In this document: positions 9,673-20,555 of the stretch, piece after piece
Layout: every line of letters starts with the position of its first letter
Position numbering within the stretch: the first letter of the stretch is position 1
Assembly (NCBI GenBank): GCA_001179505.1
Contig: CDMY01000544.1
Coordinates: forward strand, 1-54,731
DNA length: 54,731 nucleotides
From: Vitrella brassicaformis
Taxonomy: Eukaryota; Sar; Vitrellaceae
Direction of reading: 5' to 3'
Position numbers and translations under genes: made by a program
Notes under the pieces: model-generated
Database searches by the model: none
What the model was told of the DNA's origin: nothing
What the model saw: only the letters and a program-made list of their open reading frames with translations

Positions 9673-12155
9673 ATGCGGACATTCCCTCGATCACCCAGGC
9701 TGACCAGACTCATCCCTCGGAGACGTCCGTTGCCTCGTCGCATCTCGACCAAGCCTCATCCAAGAATCCATCGCCAGCCTCGCTATCTCTGTCTGGCTCT
9801 CGGCTCACCGTTCGTCATCTTGCTGCCATCAGGGAGGAGATTTGAGCCCATTCCCAGGAGATCACCGGCCAAATGCGAGTCTGCAGCAGCTGCTGTGGTG
9901 ATCGATGCATCGAGCCTGCTGGACGAGGAGCGGCGTCTATTGGGTTTATGGGAGGACGTGTGGTACGCGTTGCGGCTGGTGGTCAAGGCGGTGCAGATGG
10001 CGTGTCTGGCGTCGCCGCTGGTGGTGCTGGTGCCGCTGGCCCGGCTGTCTGTGTGGGTGGAGGATGTGTCGTGGCGGTACGTGTACTGGGCGGTGGAGCG
10101 GTGCGGCCCGTGCTACATCAAGTTCATGCAGTGGGCCGCCACACGGCCTGACCTCTTCCCTGCCGACATCTGCCAGAGATGCGCTCGGTGAGATGACAGC
10201 TGGGAAAAGAGGAAGACACACACATGCATCCGTGTGTGTGTGTGTGTGTGTATATGTGTGTGCGTCAGGTTTCACTGTTCGGTGGCGCCTCACTCGTTGC
10301 GTGCGACCGAGTATGTGCTGACCCATGCCTTTGGACCCTCATGGCGGGAATCCCTCGAAATCGTCGACAAAGAGTCAGCGAGCGAGATGATGATGAACAC
10401 GAGCAGACAAATGGAGGAATGACACTGCGTTGTGTGTTTGCCCAGGCCGATCGGCTCAGGGTGTGTCGCGCAAGTGAGTCGACACTCGTCAGCGCGCTTT
10501 AAGCCACTCTGCTGCTGACTGTGACGACGTGTGTGTGGTGGTGTTTGGTGGGTGTGTGTGTGTTAGTAGGTGTACCGAGGTCGTCTGCGGCAGCAGCACT
10601 CGAGTGACAGTGGCAGTGACGGGTGGGTCGACGTGGCCGTCAAGGTGGCGCACCCGGGGATCGCAGAGCGGATACAACTCGGTGAGAGGGAGGCCATTGA
10701 CATCGGACGTCGGATGGATGGATGGATGGCTGTGGGTGGTGCGTGATGGTCAGATCTGCAGCTGATGCGTGCGGGTGCGTCCCTGCTGGAGGTCTTCCCG
10801 AGCATCCGATGGCTCGCACTCAGAGACAGGTTTACACCCACACACCCACACCCACACCCACACCCACACCCATGGTTCAGCCTTCCTGTCTGTCTGTCTG
10901 TCTGTCGTGCAGTGTGGAGCAGTTTGCGTCGGTGATGAGTCGGCAGGCCGACCTGAGCGAGGAGGCCGAGCACATCACACGATTCAGACAGCTCTTTCCA
11001 CAAAGCTCACACGACAGAGGTGCTCACAACACACACCTGCACACACATCGTCACTTCTGCATCTGTGTGTGTGCGCGCGTGTGTGTGTTGGCATTGGTAA
11101 GACACTGTGGTGTTCCCCGAGGTGGTTGACGGCCGTTGGGTCCACCCGGAGGTGCTCGTCGAGCGGTTCGAGGACGGCACACGCATCGGCGAGTGGATCG
11201 ATCAACAGAACCAACACGACGACACTGCCGTCCGTAGAAGAACCACACACACCCACGCCCCTTATCTATGAAGCCCTCATCTCTCTCTCTCTCTCTGTTT
11301 CTTGCGCATGATGCAGTTGAGGAAACGAGTAGCCAACCTGGGCATATCAGCTTTCCTCAAGGTGAGTGACATCACTCACTCACACCACCGCCCCAATTCT
11401 CTCTCCCCCATGCATCCACACGTGCCTATCGATGGATCAGATGTTGTTCATCGACAACTTCGTCCACGCCGACCTGCACCCCGGCAACCTCCTCATCCGC
11501 ATCGAAGACCGGCCAGACGGCAAGTCGCCGCCCAGGATAGTGCTGGTCTTCCTCGACTGCGGCCTCGTCACGGAGCTGCAGCCGCGGGACCGACGCAACT
11601 TCGTGTCGCTCTTCAGAGCACTCGCCAAGGGCGACGGGCAGCTGGCCGGTCAGACTGGTGGAGAGAGAGGAGAGAGAGGGGTGAGAGGCAGATGTGGATG
11701 TGCTCTGTGCGCGCGCGTGTGTGTGTGGGTGGGTGGGTTATGCCAGGTCGGCTGATACTGCGTGAGGCGAAGCAGCAGCGGTGCCCCGACCCACAGGCCT
11801 TCGTCGACGAAGTCGACACACTCCTTAACACTTTCCTCAAGGTGCGCAAACCACTGTCCGTCCACCTCCCCCACTCGCCACCGTCACTCTCCCTCTGTGT
11901 GTGTGGTGCGTGTTATACTGTCTGCAGCAAGGTGTGCAGCTGAGCCAGGTCCGTGCGGGCGAGATCCTCTCCCGGCTGCTGACTTTGGCCTCCCGCCACC
12001 GTGTGCAGCTGGAGGGCAACTTCGTGTCTGTGTGTCTGGCGGTGATGATCCTGGAGGGGCTGGGGCGGCAGCTGGATCCGCACATCGACCTGCTCAAGGC
12101 CGCTGCGCCGTACGTCATGAGAGCTGCACTCACACTGGGCATCAGGGACCAATAA
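9673..12155 (+). CDS. ADCK2-type UbiB/ABC1 atypical kinase
   Basis: Eleven exons can be joined from ATG 9673 to TAA 12155. The first roughly 65 residues are Arg-rich and almost free of acidic residues (MRTFPRSPRLTRLIPRRR), typical of a mitochondrial presequence. Family landmarks follow: CYIKFMQWAATRPDLFP (the KxGQ region), PIGSGCVAQVYRG, VDVAVKVAHPG with the ATP Lys, a long regulatory stretch, VERFEDGTRIGEWID, the catalytic loop NFVHADLHPGN, and LDCGLVTEL in place of the DFG motif. UbiB-family proteins support ubiquinone synthesis and lipid handling in mitochondria. The ADCK2 assignment rests on GSGCVAQVY and WAATR. The donor at 11230 (GTCCGT) is weak. The Phe-to-Cys change in DFG and Gly-to-Met in KxGQ may alter nucleotide binding. 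Confidence 0.88.
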
Positions 12156-12396
12156 ACCTGCAGTAGGACGTGGGTACCATCTCATTTCGTGGTCGGCTTG
12201 AAAGGCTTAGTGTTGTTGGAAAGAATGGACTGCAACGGGAGGTGCGTGGTGCTCGTCAGTCTGTCTCGGGGTGAACAAGTCACAAAGGGGTGAGTCAAGT
12301 TGAACTTGACGAGTTAGAGCCATCCGCGTAGCTAAACCGAAAAGTTATTCCTGCAAGCGGAGTGCTCACTCTCTTTCCCCCCGAGATCTGACCATC

Positions 12397-14523
12397 ATGT
12401 CTGGCTACTATCAACAGTTCAACACCAACTATCCCTACGACGATGGTCATGGTGGTCCGTCCTCATCCAACCACCAAAACCATCAGCACCCCAACAGCCA
12501 TCCCCAGCACCCACAGCAGCAGCCAGGTGGCAACCATGGTGGCCAGCCAGACCCCAACACAGCGCCTGACGGCGCTTCGCGTCCCCCTCTCCCTCCTGGC
12601 GAGCTGGTCTACCTGGGTGAAGGACTGCACGCACAGGCACCCAAGCCGGAGAAGCATCAGAGCCTCATGCGAGCCAACCAGGCGGTGCAGAGACCAAACA
12701 GCGCCAGACCGATGTGAGCAGGGGAGGGAGAGGAGGGTGCATGTGTTAGAAGCACCAAGCATGGTTGTCTGCCTGTCTGTGTATGCGTTGTTAGTTTGGG
12801 CACTGGTGGGACGACTGGCGGCTCGTCAGCTGCCGGATGGCCCAACTCGGAGCCGACGACACAGCGAGGTACGCAGCGAACAAGGGCCAACACGCGCTGC
12901 ATCACCCTACGTGGGTCTGTGCCTTGTGCGTACGCCTCCCTGGTGCATGCAGAGAAGTCTGCTGCCCAAGCTGCTGCGGCCGAAGCCCGCCAATACAGTA
13001 GGGGGACGCTCACGCATCGATCGACACACCACCCGCACGTGGATGCATTCTGTACCCTCCTGCCTCCCTCCCTGTCTGCTTATGTGTATGTGTGCAGCCA
13101 TGAAGGACGCTCGGTTGGCAATGCAGAAACGCGCCAAGGAGAAGAGGGAGCAGGAGATCGCCGAGTTCAGACGCAAGCAGGAAGAGGAGAACCGCAAATG
13201 GTGCGCCACGGGAAGCAAATCTTCATAGCATGTCTGTCACGTTGTGGTGCTTTCCTTCTCGTGCGTCTCTTGTGCATTAGGCGTGAAATGGAGCCTCTCT
13301 GTCGTGCCAAGTCTGACGCTGTCAAAGGAGAGGTGAGGCAGAGAACAAAATTCTTGAAACTACCGGCCGTTCGATTGCTGCGTCATGTTTGTGTCCGTTT
13401 GTGGTCAGGTCCGTGACATGTGGAGCAGTCGCCCTGACCCTCCCCCTGGCCCGCCTGCCCCTCCTGTGCCGACGAACGATCAACGTAGGCACAGAAAGCC
13501 CTACACATCTCACACAGAAGCGAAACCATCAGAGGTCCATCCATCGATGTTTCCTCTTCGCCATGCAGTGCTGAGGGCGGCCCGGCAGAGAGAGAGGGAC
13601 CGACGTGAGGCTGAGATGGAGCAAGAGCGACGGAAGCGAGAAGAGGACAACCGACTCTGGTGCGTGCCCTGCCGCGGCTCTGTCCTACTCATCTCATGTT
13701 CGGCTGCTTACCGTGCTGCGTTGCTTTGGTGTGAGGCAGGCAAGCGCAGGAGAGGGACAGAGCTGCCATCCGTGCCGCTAACTCGGCCGTTGTCAGAGGA
13801 GAGGTCAGACAACACACAAACAGGCAACATAGGAGCTCATCGGCGCCCATTTGTTTACTGTGGTCTGTCTGTCAGGTGCGTGACGCATGGAGCAGCCGCC
13901 ACTCGCCACCCCCACCTGCCCACCCTCATGTCAACATGAATGCACCGCCCGCTCCATTTCTGTACCAGCAGCCGTCACCTCTGCGCCGCAACAATCAGGT
14001 GAAAACGAATGGGGGTAACAGAGAGTTTGTGATGGGAAACTCGCGTGTGTGTGTGTGTGTGTGGTTCAGAATGGCCGCGAGCCTGAGCCAGAGGACGGGC
14101 AGGCAAACGGCGGATACAGTGTCACCTACAACAACACGGATGAAGACCAGCTGCAGGCCTGGCTCAATGCCAACAACCTGGGTGCGTATTCCGCTGAGAT
14201 GCTCATGGAGCTCGGCTTCAACCTGCCTGTAAGTCGGTGAGAGAGAGCGAGAAGGAGACAAAGAACAGTGGCTGAGTGTTTGCCTGCAGGTTCTCCTGGA
14301 GATTGCTCGTGCCCTCCCTGCCGATGAGATCGACGAGATGCTCGACGAGATGCTCCTCCAATACTACGACATATTCGGTACCAACGGCCCTAATGGCGAC
14401 ACGCACCGCTCACTCATTGTGCTTGATCGCTGTGTGAGTGCAGAGCGCGACTTTGGCACATTCCGTGAGGCGATTCGCCTGGCCCTGCTCACAGGCCACC
14501 CCTATGAACCGCCCAACCAGTAG
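12397..14523 (+). CDS. Coiled-coil/proline-rich protein with SAM-like C-terminus
   Basis: About ten exons run from ATG 12397 (MSGYYQQFNTNYPYDDG) to TAG 14523. The N-terminal part is rich in His, Asn, Gln and Pro and should be disordered. Two charged helical exons follow (AMQKRAKEKREQEIAEF, then RQRERDRREAEMEQERRK). Each is followed by a short exon ending in GE and by an exon starting VRDxWSSR with a run of prolines. These two blocks share splice phases and look like an internal exon duplication. The C-terminal part (LQAWLNANNLGAYSAEMLME and on) has the spacing of a SAM-type helical domain and ends with acidic helices. I do not recognise the protein; a scaffold role is only a guess. Confidence 0.65.
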
Positions 14524-15069
14524 TGCACCACTCGAGGAGGGAGGGGGGGAGGGATGTGTGTGCGTCTGGTGTGCCTGTGTGTTCTCGCTGTGTTGGGTTT
14601 TGTGTGACGAGAGCGCTTTGGGAGAGGGAGCGAGCGCATCTTTCGTAAGTAAATGACAGTTTTTTCGCCGTGCGCTAGGTCGGTCAGGCGCAGAGAACTA
14701 AGTCAGACCTGTGTGTGTGTGTGTCCTGACGTTGCCTGTGTTGGCCTGCCTGGGTGTGTCCATGTACACGTAGATGTCGTCATGTTTATGTGGTGTTGAC
14801 ATGGCCCCTCGCGTGTCCCTTTGTGTGTGTGTCTGCGTGTTTGTGTGAGTGGATGGATTGGCAGGACAGAAACTGAATGGGCTGAGTGTAATCGTGGCTC
14901 AACGCATACAGTTTTGGACACGATTTGGATGAATCGATGGCTTCCATGAAAGAGCCGCGATCCAAGCTCGCATCTCCCAGGTCGCCAGCGACAGATCTGA
15001 CGTACTGGGCAGCTTGAGGCTGAGATCCAAGCAGCTGCGATCGAAATCCATTGATTTTTTGATTAAGCG
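14524..15069. other. Intergenic between two plus-strand genes
   Basis: The left half is a GT-rich 3' flank (14540-14860). The right half (about 14900-15069) is less repetitive and is probably the SepSecS promoter and 5' UTR. I see no RNA gene or coding exon. Confidence 0.45.
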
Positions 15070-17583
15070 ATGAACGAGAAGCACTTCGAGCTGATAGAAG
15101 GCCTCGTTGGCAAGAGATACGCCGACCAGGCACTGCAGGTGGGTGACGCACACCAAGGCAACGGGGCCGCCGACCCATGACGATCTGTGATGCTGATCTT
15201 CTGGCTCGTTCACTCATTCACCAGGCCAGGAGGTCGCGAGCGAAGCTACTGAGCGTGTAAGCGGAAGGATACAGATCGGCCCGTTGTCGCGATGACGATG
15301 TGTTTGGTGCGTGTGTGCAGGTTGCTGACTCATCGGAAGCTGCCATCAGAGGGCTGGGATGACCTCACCGTACAAGCACTCATACACGAGATCGCTGCCA
15401 TGGACAGGTGCCACCGCTCACACGCTTTGTGGCCGTCACGTCTGTGTGTGTTTGTGTGTGTGTGGTGCGTGCGTGTGGATCAGCAACAATTTTCTTGGCA
15501 ATGTCGGCGTGGGTGAGAGGGAGGGCCGCGTGTACTCGTCGCTGGTCAAGCAAAGGCACTTCTACCTCACACACGGGATCGGCAGGTCAACTCACACTCA
15601 GCCACACCAAGATACAAGCAGCCGAGTGTTTGTGGTGTGCACACATCCGCCTGTCTGTGTGCGTGTGTCTGTGCAGGTCGGGCAACATAATGGATCTGCA
15701 GCCCAAGGCGGCCGGGTCGTCCTTGATCAACCAGCTGACCACACAGCTGGCACTCGACGCCATCCAGCAGGCCGGCATCAAGGCATGGAAACCACAGACA
15801 CGCACGCACACACACAACGCCCATTCATACAAAATGTGTTTGTGTATCAGGCGGCCCGTTCGTGTGTGGTGATGCCTCTGGCGACCGGCATGGCGCTGAC
15901 GATGTGCTACCTGACGCTGAGGCACTCCGGGCCGCCTACTGCGAGATATGTCGTGTGGTCGCGCATCGACCAGAAGGCGTGCTTTAAGGCCATCATCACC
16001 GCTGGTCAGTGAGCGAGTTGTCCTTGACGACGTCTGCGTGACCATACGTCTGTGTGTACCATATGGCCGCGTGTGTGTGTAGGTTTTGAGCCGCTGGTGG
16101 TGCCACTGATGCGTGACGGCGATGCACTGTGCACCGATGTGCCGGCAATCGAAGGTGGGCATCTAGACATGCCGCATGAATGGTTTGGTTGTGTGATCCG
16201 TCCGTCTGTGCGCATCTGTCAGCTGCGATAGCTCGTGTGGGCGCCGACAGTGTGCTGTGTGTGTCGACCACCACATCAACATTTGCACCAAGGGTGCCCG
16301 ACAGCGTCGACCAAGTCGCGCAGGTCAGTCAGGATACAACCCTCCCTCTCTGTCTGTGCACGTGTATCTGTTTCTTTGCGATGCAGTTGTGCAGTCGTGT
16401 GGGCGTGCCGCACATCGTCAACAATGCCTATGGGCTGCAGTGCTCCAAGTGCTGCCACCTGGTGGAGACGGCCATCCGCACCGGCAGGGTCGACGCATTC
16501 GTCCAGTCGACGGACAAAAACTTCATGGTCCCCGTCGGTATGCAAACCACGCCACTGCAGATGGTCGATATGACTGCCTGCCTGTCTGCATTCTGTCCAC
16601 TGCAGGTGGCTCCATTGTGGCGAGTGGCGACACCAAGTAATTCATCACTCCCGGCACACCACTGGATCGTTCCCATGTGTCTTCCTGTCTGTCTGATGTA
16701 GATTTATCGATTCGTTGTCGCAGCTGTATGCCGGCCGAGCGTCGATGAGTCCCACTTTGGACTTGTTCATGACGCTGCTGTCTATGGGGGCCGACGGCTG
16801 GCGGCGACTGAGGGACAGCCGGAAGGAGCTGGCCGTGTGGTTCAAACAAGAGATGGACACACTCGCACACAAACACGGTGAGGGAGGGAGGGAGGGAGGG
16901 GTCCGTCCATGTGAGCATCTGTGTGTTTATGTGTGTGTCAGGTTGCCGCATGCTCGACTGTCCGGCCAACAAGATCTCATTCGTCATGGACATCACGGCA
17001 CTCAAGCACGGCACGACCAGAGGTGGATCAACAAATGGCCCCACTGCTGCTGAAGATGGTGGTGTCGACAGCAATGGCCGATCGCTGACCTCACTCGGCT
17101 CCATGCTCTTCACACACAGGCACGTACGCTTGATGCCAACCAGCAACGCACACCTCTGCTGGGTGTGAATGCATCTGTGTGTGTGTGCAGGTGCAGCGGT
17201 CCCCGTGTGGTGCTCGCTGAGGCCCACCCCCCCACACGCGTCAAGGCCAAGCTCATCGACGGCAGCCATGACGACAACAACACATCAGCATCGGCCAGCG
17301 CTGCAGAGAACAGCGGCGGCGGTGAGAGTGATGACGGCCGTCGCCATGTGAAGGTGTTGAGTGGCCACCGGTTCGCCAACTACGGCGCCCACAGTGACGA
17401 CTATCCATTCGCCTACCTCACTGTCGCATGTGCCATTGGTAGGCCAGCGCAGAACGATGGATGGGTGGCTGGCTGCTTGTGTCAACTCACATGGTGTGTG
17501 TGTGCGTGTGTGTAGGGGCGACAAAAGATGAGTTGCAAGTGTTTCTGAAGCGACTTGACGAGACGCTGACAGACTTCAAATGA
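15070..17583 (+). CDS. SEPSECS: O-phosphoseryl-tRNA(Sec) selenium transferase
   Basis: SepSecS is a PLP enzyme that converts phosphoseryl-tRNA(Sec) to selenocysteinyl-tRNA(Sec) using selenophosphate. Fourteen exons join in phase to about 523 residues from ATG 15070 (MNEKHFELIEGLVGKRYADQ) to TGA 17583. Diagnostic blocks are NNFLGNVGVGEREGRV, HGIGRSGNIMDLQPKAAGSS, VVMPLATGMALTMCYLTLRH, RIDQKACFKAIITAGFEP, VSTTTSTFAPRVPD, VPHIVNNAYGLQ, and VDAFVQSTDKNFMVPVGG, whose Lys (about residue 285) is the PLP lysine. It also has GSMLFTHR and SDDYPFAYL. A low-complexity insert of about 40 residues (Asp/Asn/Ser/Gly, near 17265-17340) sits before the last conserved block. Two introns (15783-15850 and 17120-17190) appear to use GC donors. 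The gene implies that the organism makes selenoproteins. Confidence 0.95.
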
Positions 17584-18173
17584 CTGATATGCATGCGACG
17601 CATCCGTCGCAGAATTCATTTTGATCGCGATGTCGTTAAAGTTCACGTCCGATTTCGCGATGCGTGTGGTCACTACTGCAAGCTTGGCTCAAAACGCGGC
17701 CTGGGACGAGCGCGACAATACGGCTGTTTTGGAACTTTTTTCTTTTTTGAAGCCGTGTGTCGCAAAGCTCGCAGCGGCCAAGGGAACGAGCCTTCATTCT
17801 CTCGCCACGTACCCCTTGACGAGGCTTGTGACAAGTCGTGAGTGTGCTTAAAGGTGCCCCAGACCCCCTCATGTCCAAGAATTCGGACGGCGAATTCAAT
17901 TTGGATCGAGTGAGGATTGAATTGCTGAATTTCTGAAACCTGGCAAATTCGTTTTGCGATTTTAGCCCATGACTGTCTCCACATCGTCACCATCCACCTA
18001 TCAAGTGAAAGAAACAAGCGAAAGAAAGGCGCAAAAGGCTCATCGAGGGTGGGGGCTTGAGCTCGCACAGCAGCCCTGAAAGGGCTGGTGGAGCTCAGAA
18101 AAGGAACCGACATACCACAAACATCGCTGATTGGCATCGGTACGCACCGACGTACGCAGATCTGCTTCAAGCT
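17584..18173. other. Intergenic, less GC-rich
   Basis: The region lies between SepSecS and the plastid-targeted gene. It contains a small ORF (17630-17851) and a stretch with several GAATTC/AATTC-rich words (17610 and 17880-17960). I see no repeats shared with the rest of the window. The right part should contain the promoter of the gene at 18174. Confidence 0.4.
17630..17851 (+). CDS. Small ORF of uncertain status
   Basis: An ATG-started ORF of 73 codons (MSLKFTSDFAMRVVTTASLA...). Its composition is protein-like and lacks the low-complexity bias of nearby intergenic DNA. A good splice donor (GTGAGT) lies near its end, so it could be a first exon, but I find no clear continuation. It could also be chance. 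Confidence 0.25.
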   Translation: MSLKFTSDFAMRVVTTASLAQNAAWDERDNTAVLELFSFLKPCVAKLAAAKGTSLHSLATYPLTRLVTSRECA

Positions 18174-19757
18174 ATGCTCTCAATGCGTTCCTTCGCCTTA
18201 GGTCTTCACCCTCTCATCTTCTGTCGACTGCCTACAATGCTGCTGTGGCTTGTGGCCTTCCACTCGGCTGCCTCTCTCCACAAGAGCGCCTTTCTGGCGC
18301 CTCAGCTGCAGCGCCCGGTCGGCTTCCTGCGGCGCCATCGCCCTCGGGCCTCGACACGTCGCTTCGCGTTGGTAGGTGGCAAGGGCGGGCGCCTGTGTGG
18401 GATCTGTGTGTCATGATCATGTTGACAGAACTACACGCGTGTTTATACACAGGAGCCCTCTCCCGAGCAGATAGGTGACAGAGCGTAAGGATGTGCTGTG
18501 CTGCATGGGGTGTGTGTGTGTTCACATACGGTGTGTGTGCTTCCGTGTGCAGAGATCGCGAACCCCTTCAAGGTGTGGGATTTAGCGCGTGGTCGGTACT
18601 TTGCACTTTGCGACCTCGATATCGACGCTACGGAGAATGCCACACACGCAAAGGCGATGGCCGCAGCAGAGCAGCAAGTGGCTGCTGCTACTCTGGACCT
18701 CACACAGCGCCTTCGCGGAAATGGTACGCACGTGAGAGCAGATGCAGCCGGCAGGCACGGCGCGCGTGCATGAAAGTGTGTGTGCAGACACGCTGTGTTG
18801 GCACCTGGTGAGTGTGTACTGGGCTAAAATCGGTGACTGCTATCGCGGAAACAAGTACAGCCTTGAACAGCTGAAGCAGAATCCCCACGACGATGACGCC
18901 AGCACAGTGGCCACGGTCCTCAATATTATGGCAGTCTTGTTCGAAGCGCGGCGGAACTTCATCTTGTCGATACTGGCAGATCGGCAGCACGAGATTGACC
19001 CATCTGGTGAGCGGCGAGACAGAGGAAGGAGGGAGGGAGGGAGCGTGGGGGGTCGATGGGGGCTGCGTGCATGCAGGCTTGACCACCATTGAGATGCTCA
19101 ACCAGGCTGAGAGAGAGCTGGAACAAGGGGCCGCTGACACTAAGAAGAAGCCTCAGTCCATCGCGGACGACGCTCAGGACCCATTCAGCCACATGCGCAG
19201 CTTCTGGGACAAGCAAAGCCAGTATCACGCTTGGCTGAAGATCTTCTACAGCTACACCGACTCGCCCAATGCAAGTACGCGCCAACTCAGGCAGCCCGGA
19301 GACCTGACACACACAGACGTACACACAGAGACGCTCCTTTTGCCGTTATCGCTTTCTCTCGTTCTGTCTTTTTTCAGCGATGGACGTGCTCGTCAAGGAG
19401 AAGGAGATGGCGCAAGAGGTGGCTGCGATGGCCACGGCAGCCGAGTTTGACGACCGTGTGAACAACGTCAAGCAGCTGCGCGCTCGCACAACACTCGAGG
19501 TGCTCATGCAGAGAGCGGGCCAGGACTTGCCCGTGACGCGCGGCATTGGGGGTCGTGCCTCTGCCCCCAGCCAGGAGGTGTTTGACCAACTCAACCGCAT
19601 CAAGACAGTCGCCGAGGAGCAACCCGGTGACCCGCACCAGGGAGTGGTCCAAGGGCTGGGCAAGGTGCAAGAGAAGGAGGCCGACAAGCGGATCATCGAG
19701 CGGGTGGAGGGCAAAAAGGAGGACGGTGGGGGCATCGAGGTGCAGGGCATCGAATGA
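18174..19757 (+). CDS. Plastid-targeted protein of unknown function
   Basis: Six exons run from ATG 18174 (or 18237) to TGA 19757. The N-terminus looks bipartite. A hydrophobic signal-like core (MLLWLVAFHSAASLHKSAFL) is followed by a Phe-containing, Arg-rich, acid-free stretch (FLRRHRPRASTRR), as expected for import into a secondary plastid. The mature part begins EIANPFKVWDLARGRYFAL and is largely helical, with acidic and basic patches (LNQAERELEQGAADTKKK, VLVKEKEMAQEVAAMATAAE). It ends in a charged low-complexity tail (EGKKEDGGGIEVQGIE). I recognise no enzyme motif. Alternative starts 21 codons apart change only the length before the signal core. Confidence 0.7.
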
Positions 19758-20555
19758 CCAGCAAGAGGACGGATGACCATGATTGATGCTATGTGTGCTG
19801 GGATACATTAGCTACTCGTAGACAGCCAGGCGGCTTTGTAAGTTCCGTAAGCATGTAGGTGGCGGGACAGCTGATATGTAGGTCGATCAGAGAGAGATAC
19901 AGACAGGCTGAGGTAGAGTGTTCTGCGTCGTCAGTGTGTTTTTCAGTGTGAGCTCTAGACAGCCATTGCTGCCTGTGTGTGCGTGCCGACAAAAGGGTCT
20001 GGTGCGTGCGACCGGGCGAATGACGTCAGGTGGGTAGCAAGCAACCTTGAATGAATGAACGGGACGCAGACAATCAGACAGACAGGTCTTTTGGTGTGTG
20101 GTGTGCGAAGTGACAAAAGGAGTTCGCGCTTCTGTGTGTGTATGTGTGTGCGAGAGTGGACGTCTTTGTGTGTGCGCCTTCATCGATTAAGTGATTGCAA
20201 ACACCTAAAGAAGGCAACGATCACACATGGACGAAGGCCGCCGATTTCCGTTGGCACTTGGCGATGTACAAAAGATAGGCGGCATGTACACGGTCTCTCT
20301 GTCATGCCTGTGTCTGTGTCTGTCTCGCTGTCTTGCCGCCCTTCAACTGAGTCGGCGTTTGCAACGAGGGTTCGTCACAAAATTACTGAAACTCTCGTGG
20401 TCCCTGAAATTGTTGTGCTGCGTTTAACGACTGTTCGAGTTGACCAGCTCAATGTCTCTGTGCGTGCATTGGCCATCCATCTCATTCGATGTTTTTTCAT
20501 CCACTGGCAGGTGACAACTCATCCGCTCTGTAGCCATGCAGCTAATGTCTCGCTT
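19758..20555. other. Convergent intergenic region
   Basis: This stretch lies between the plastid-targeted gene (plus) and channel copy I (minus), which both end here. GT-rich runs occur near 20080-20170 and 20300-20330. No exon, RNA gene or repeat shared with other parts was found, apart from a short TTTTCATCCA motif also seen 3' of the other two channel copies. Confidence 0.4.
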
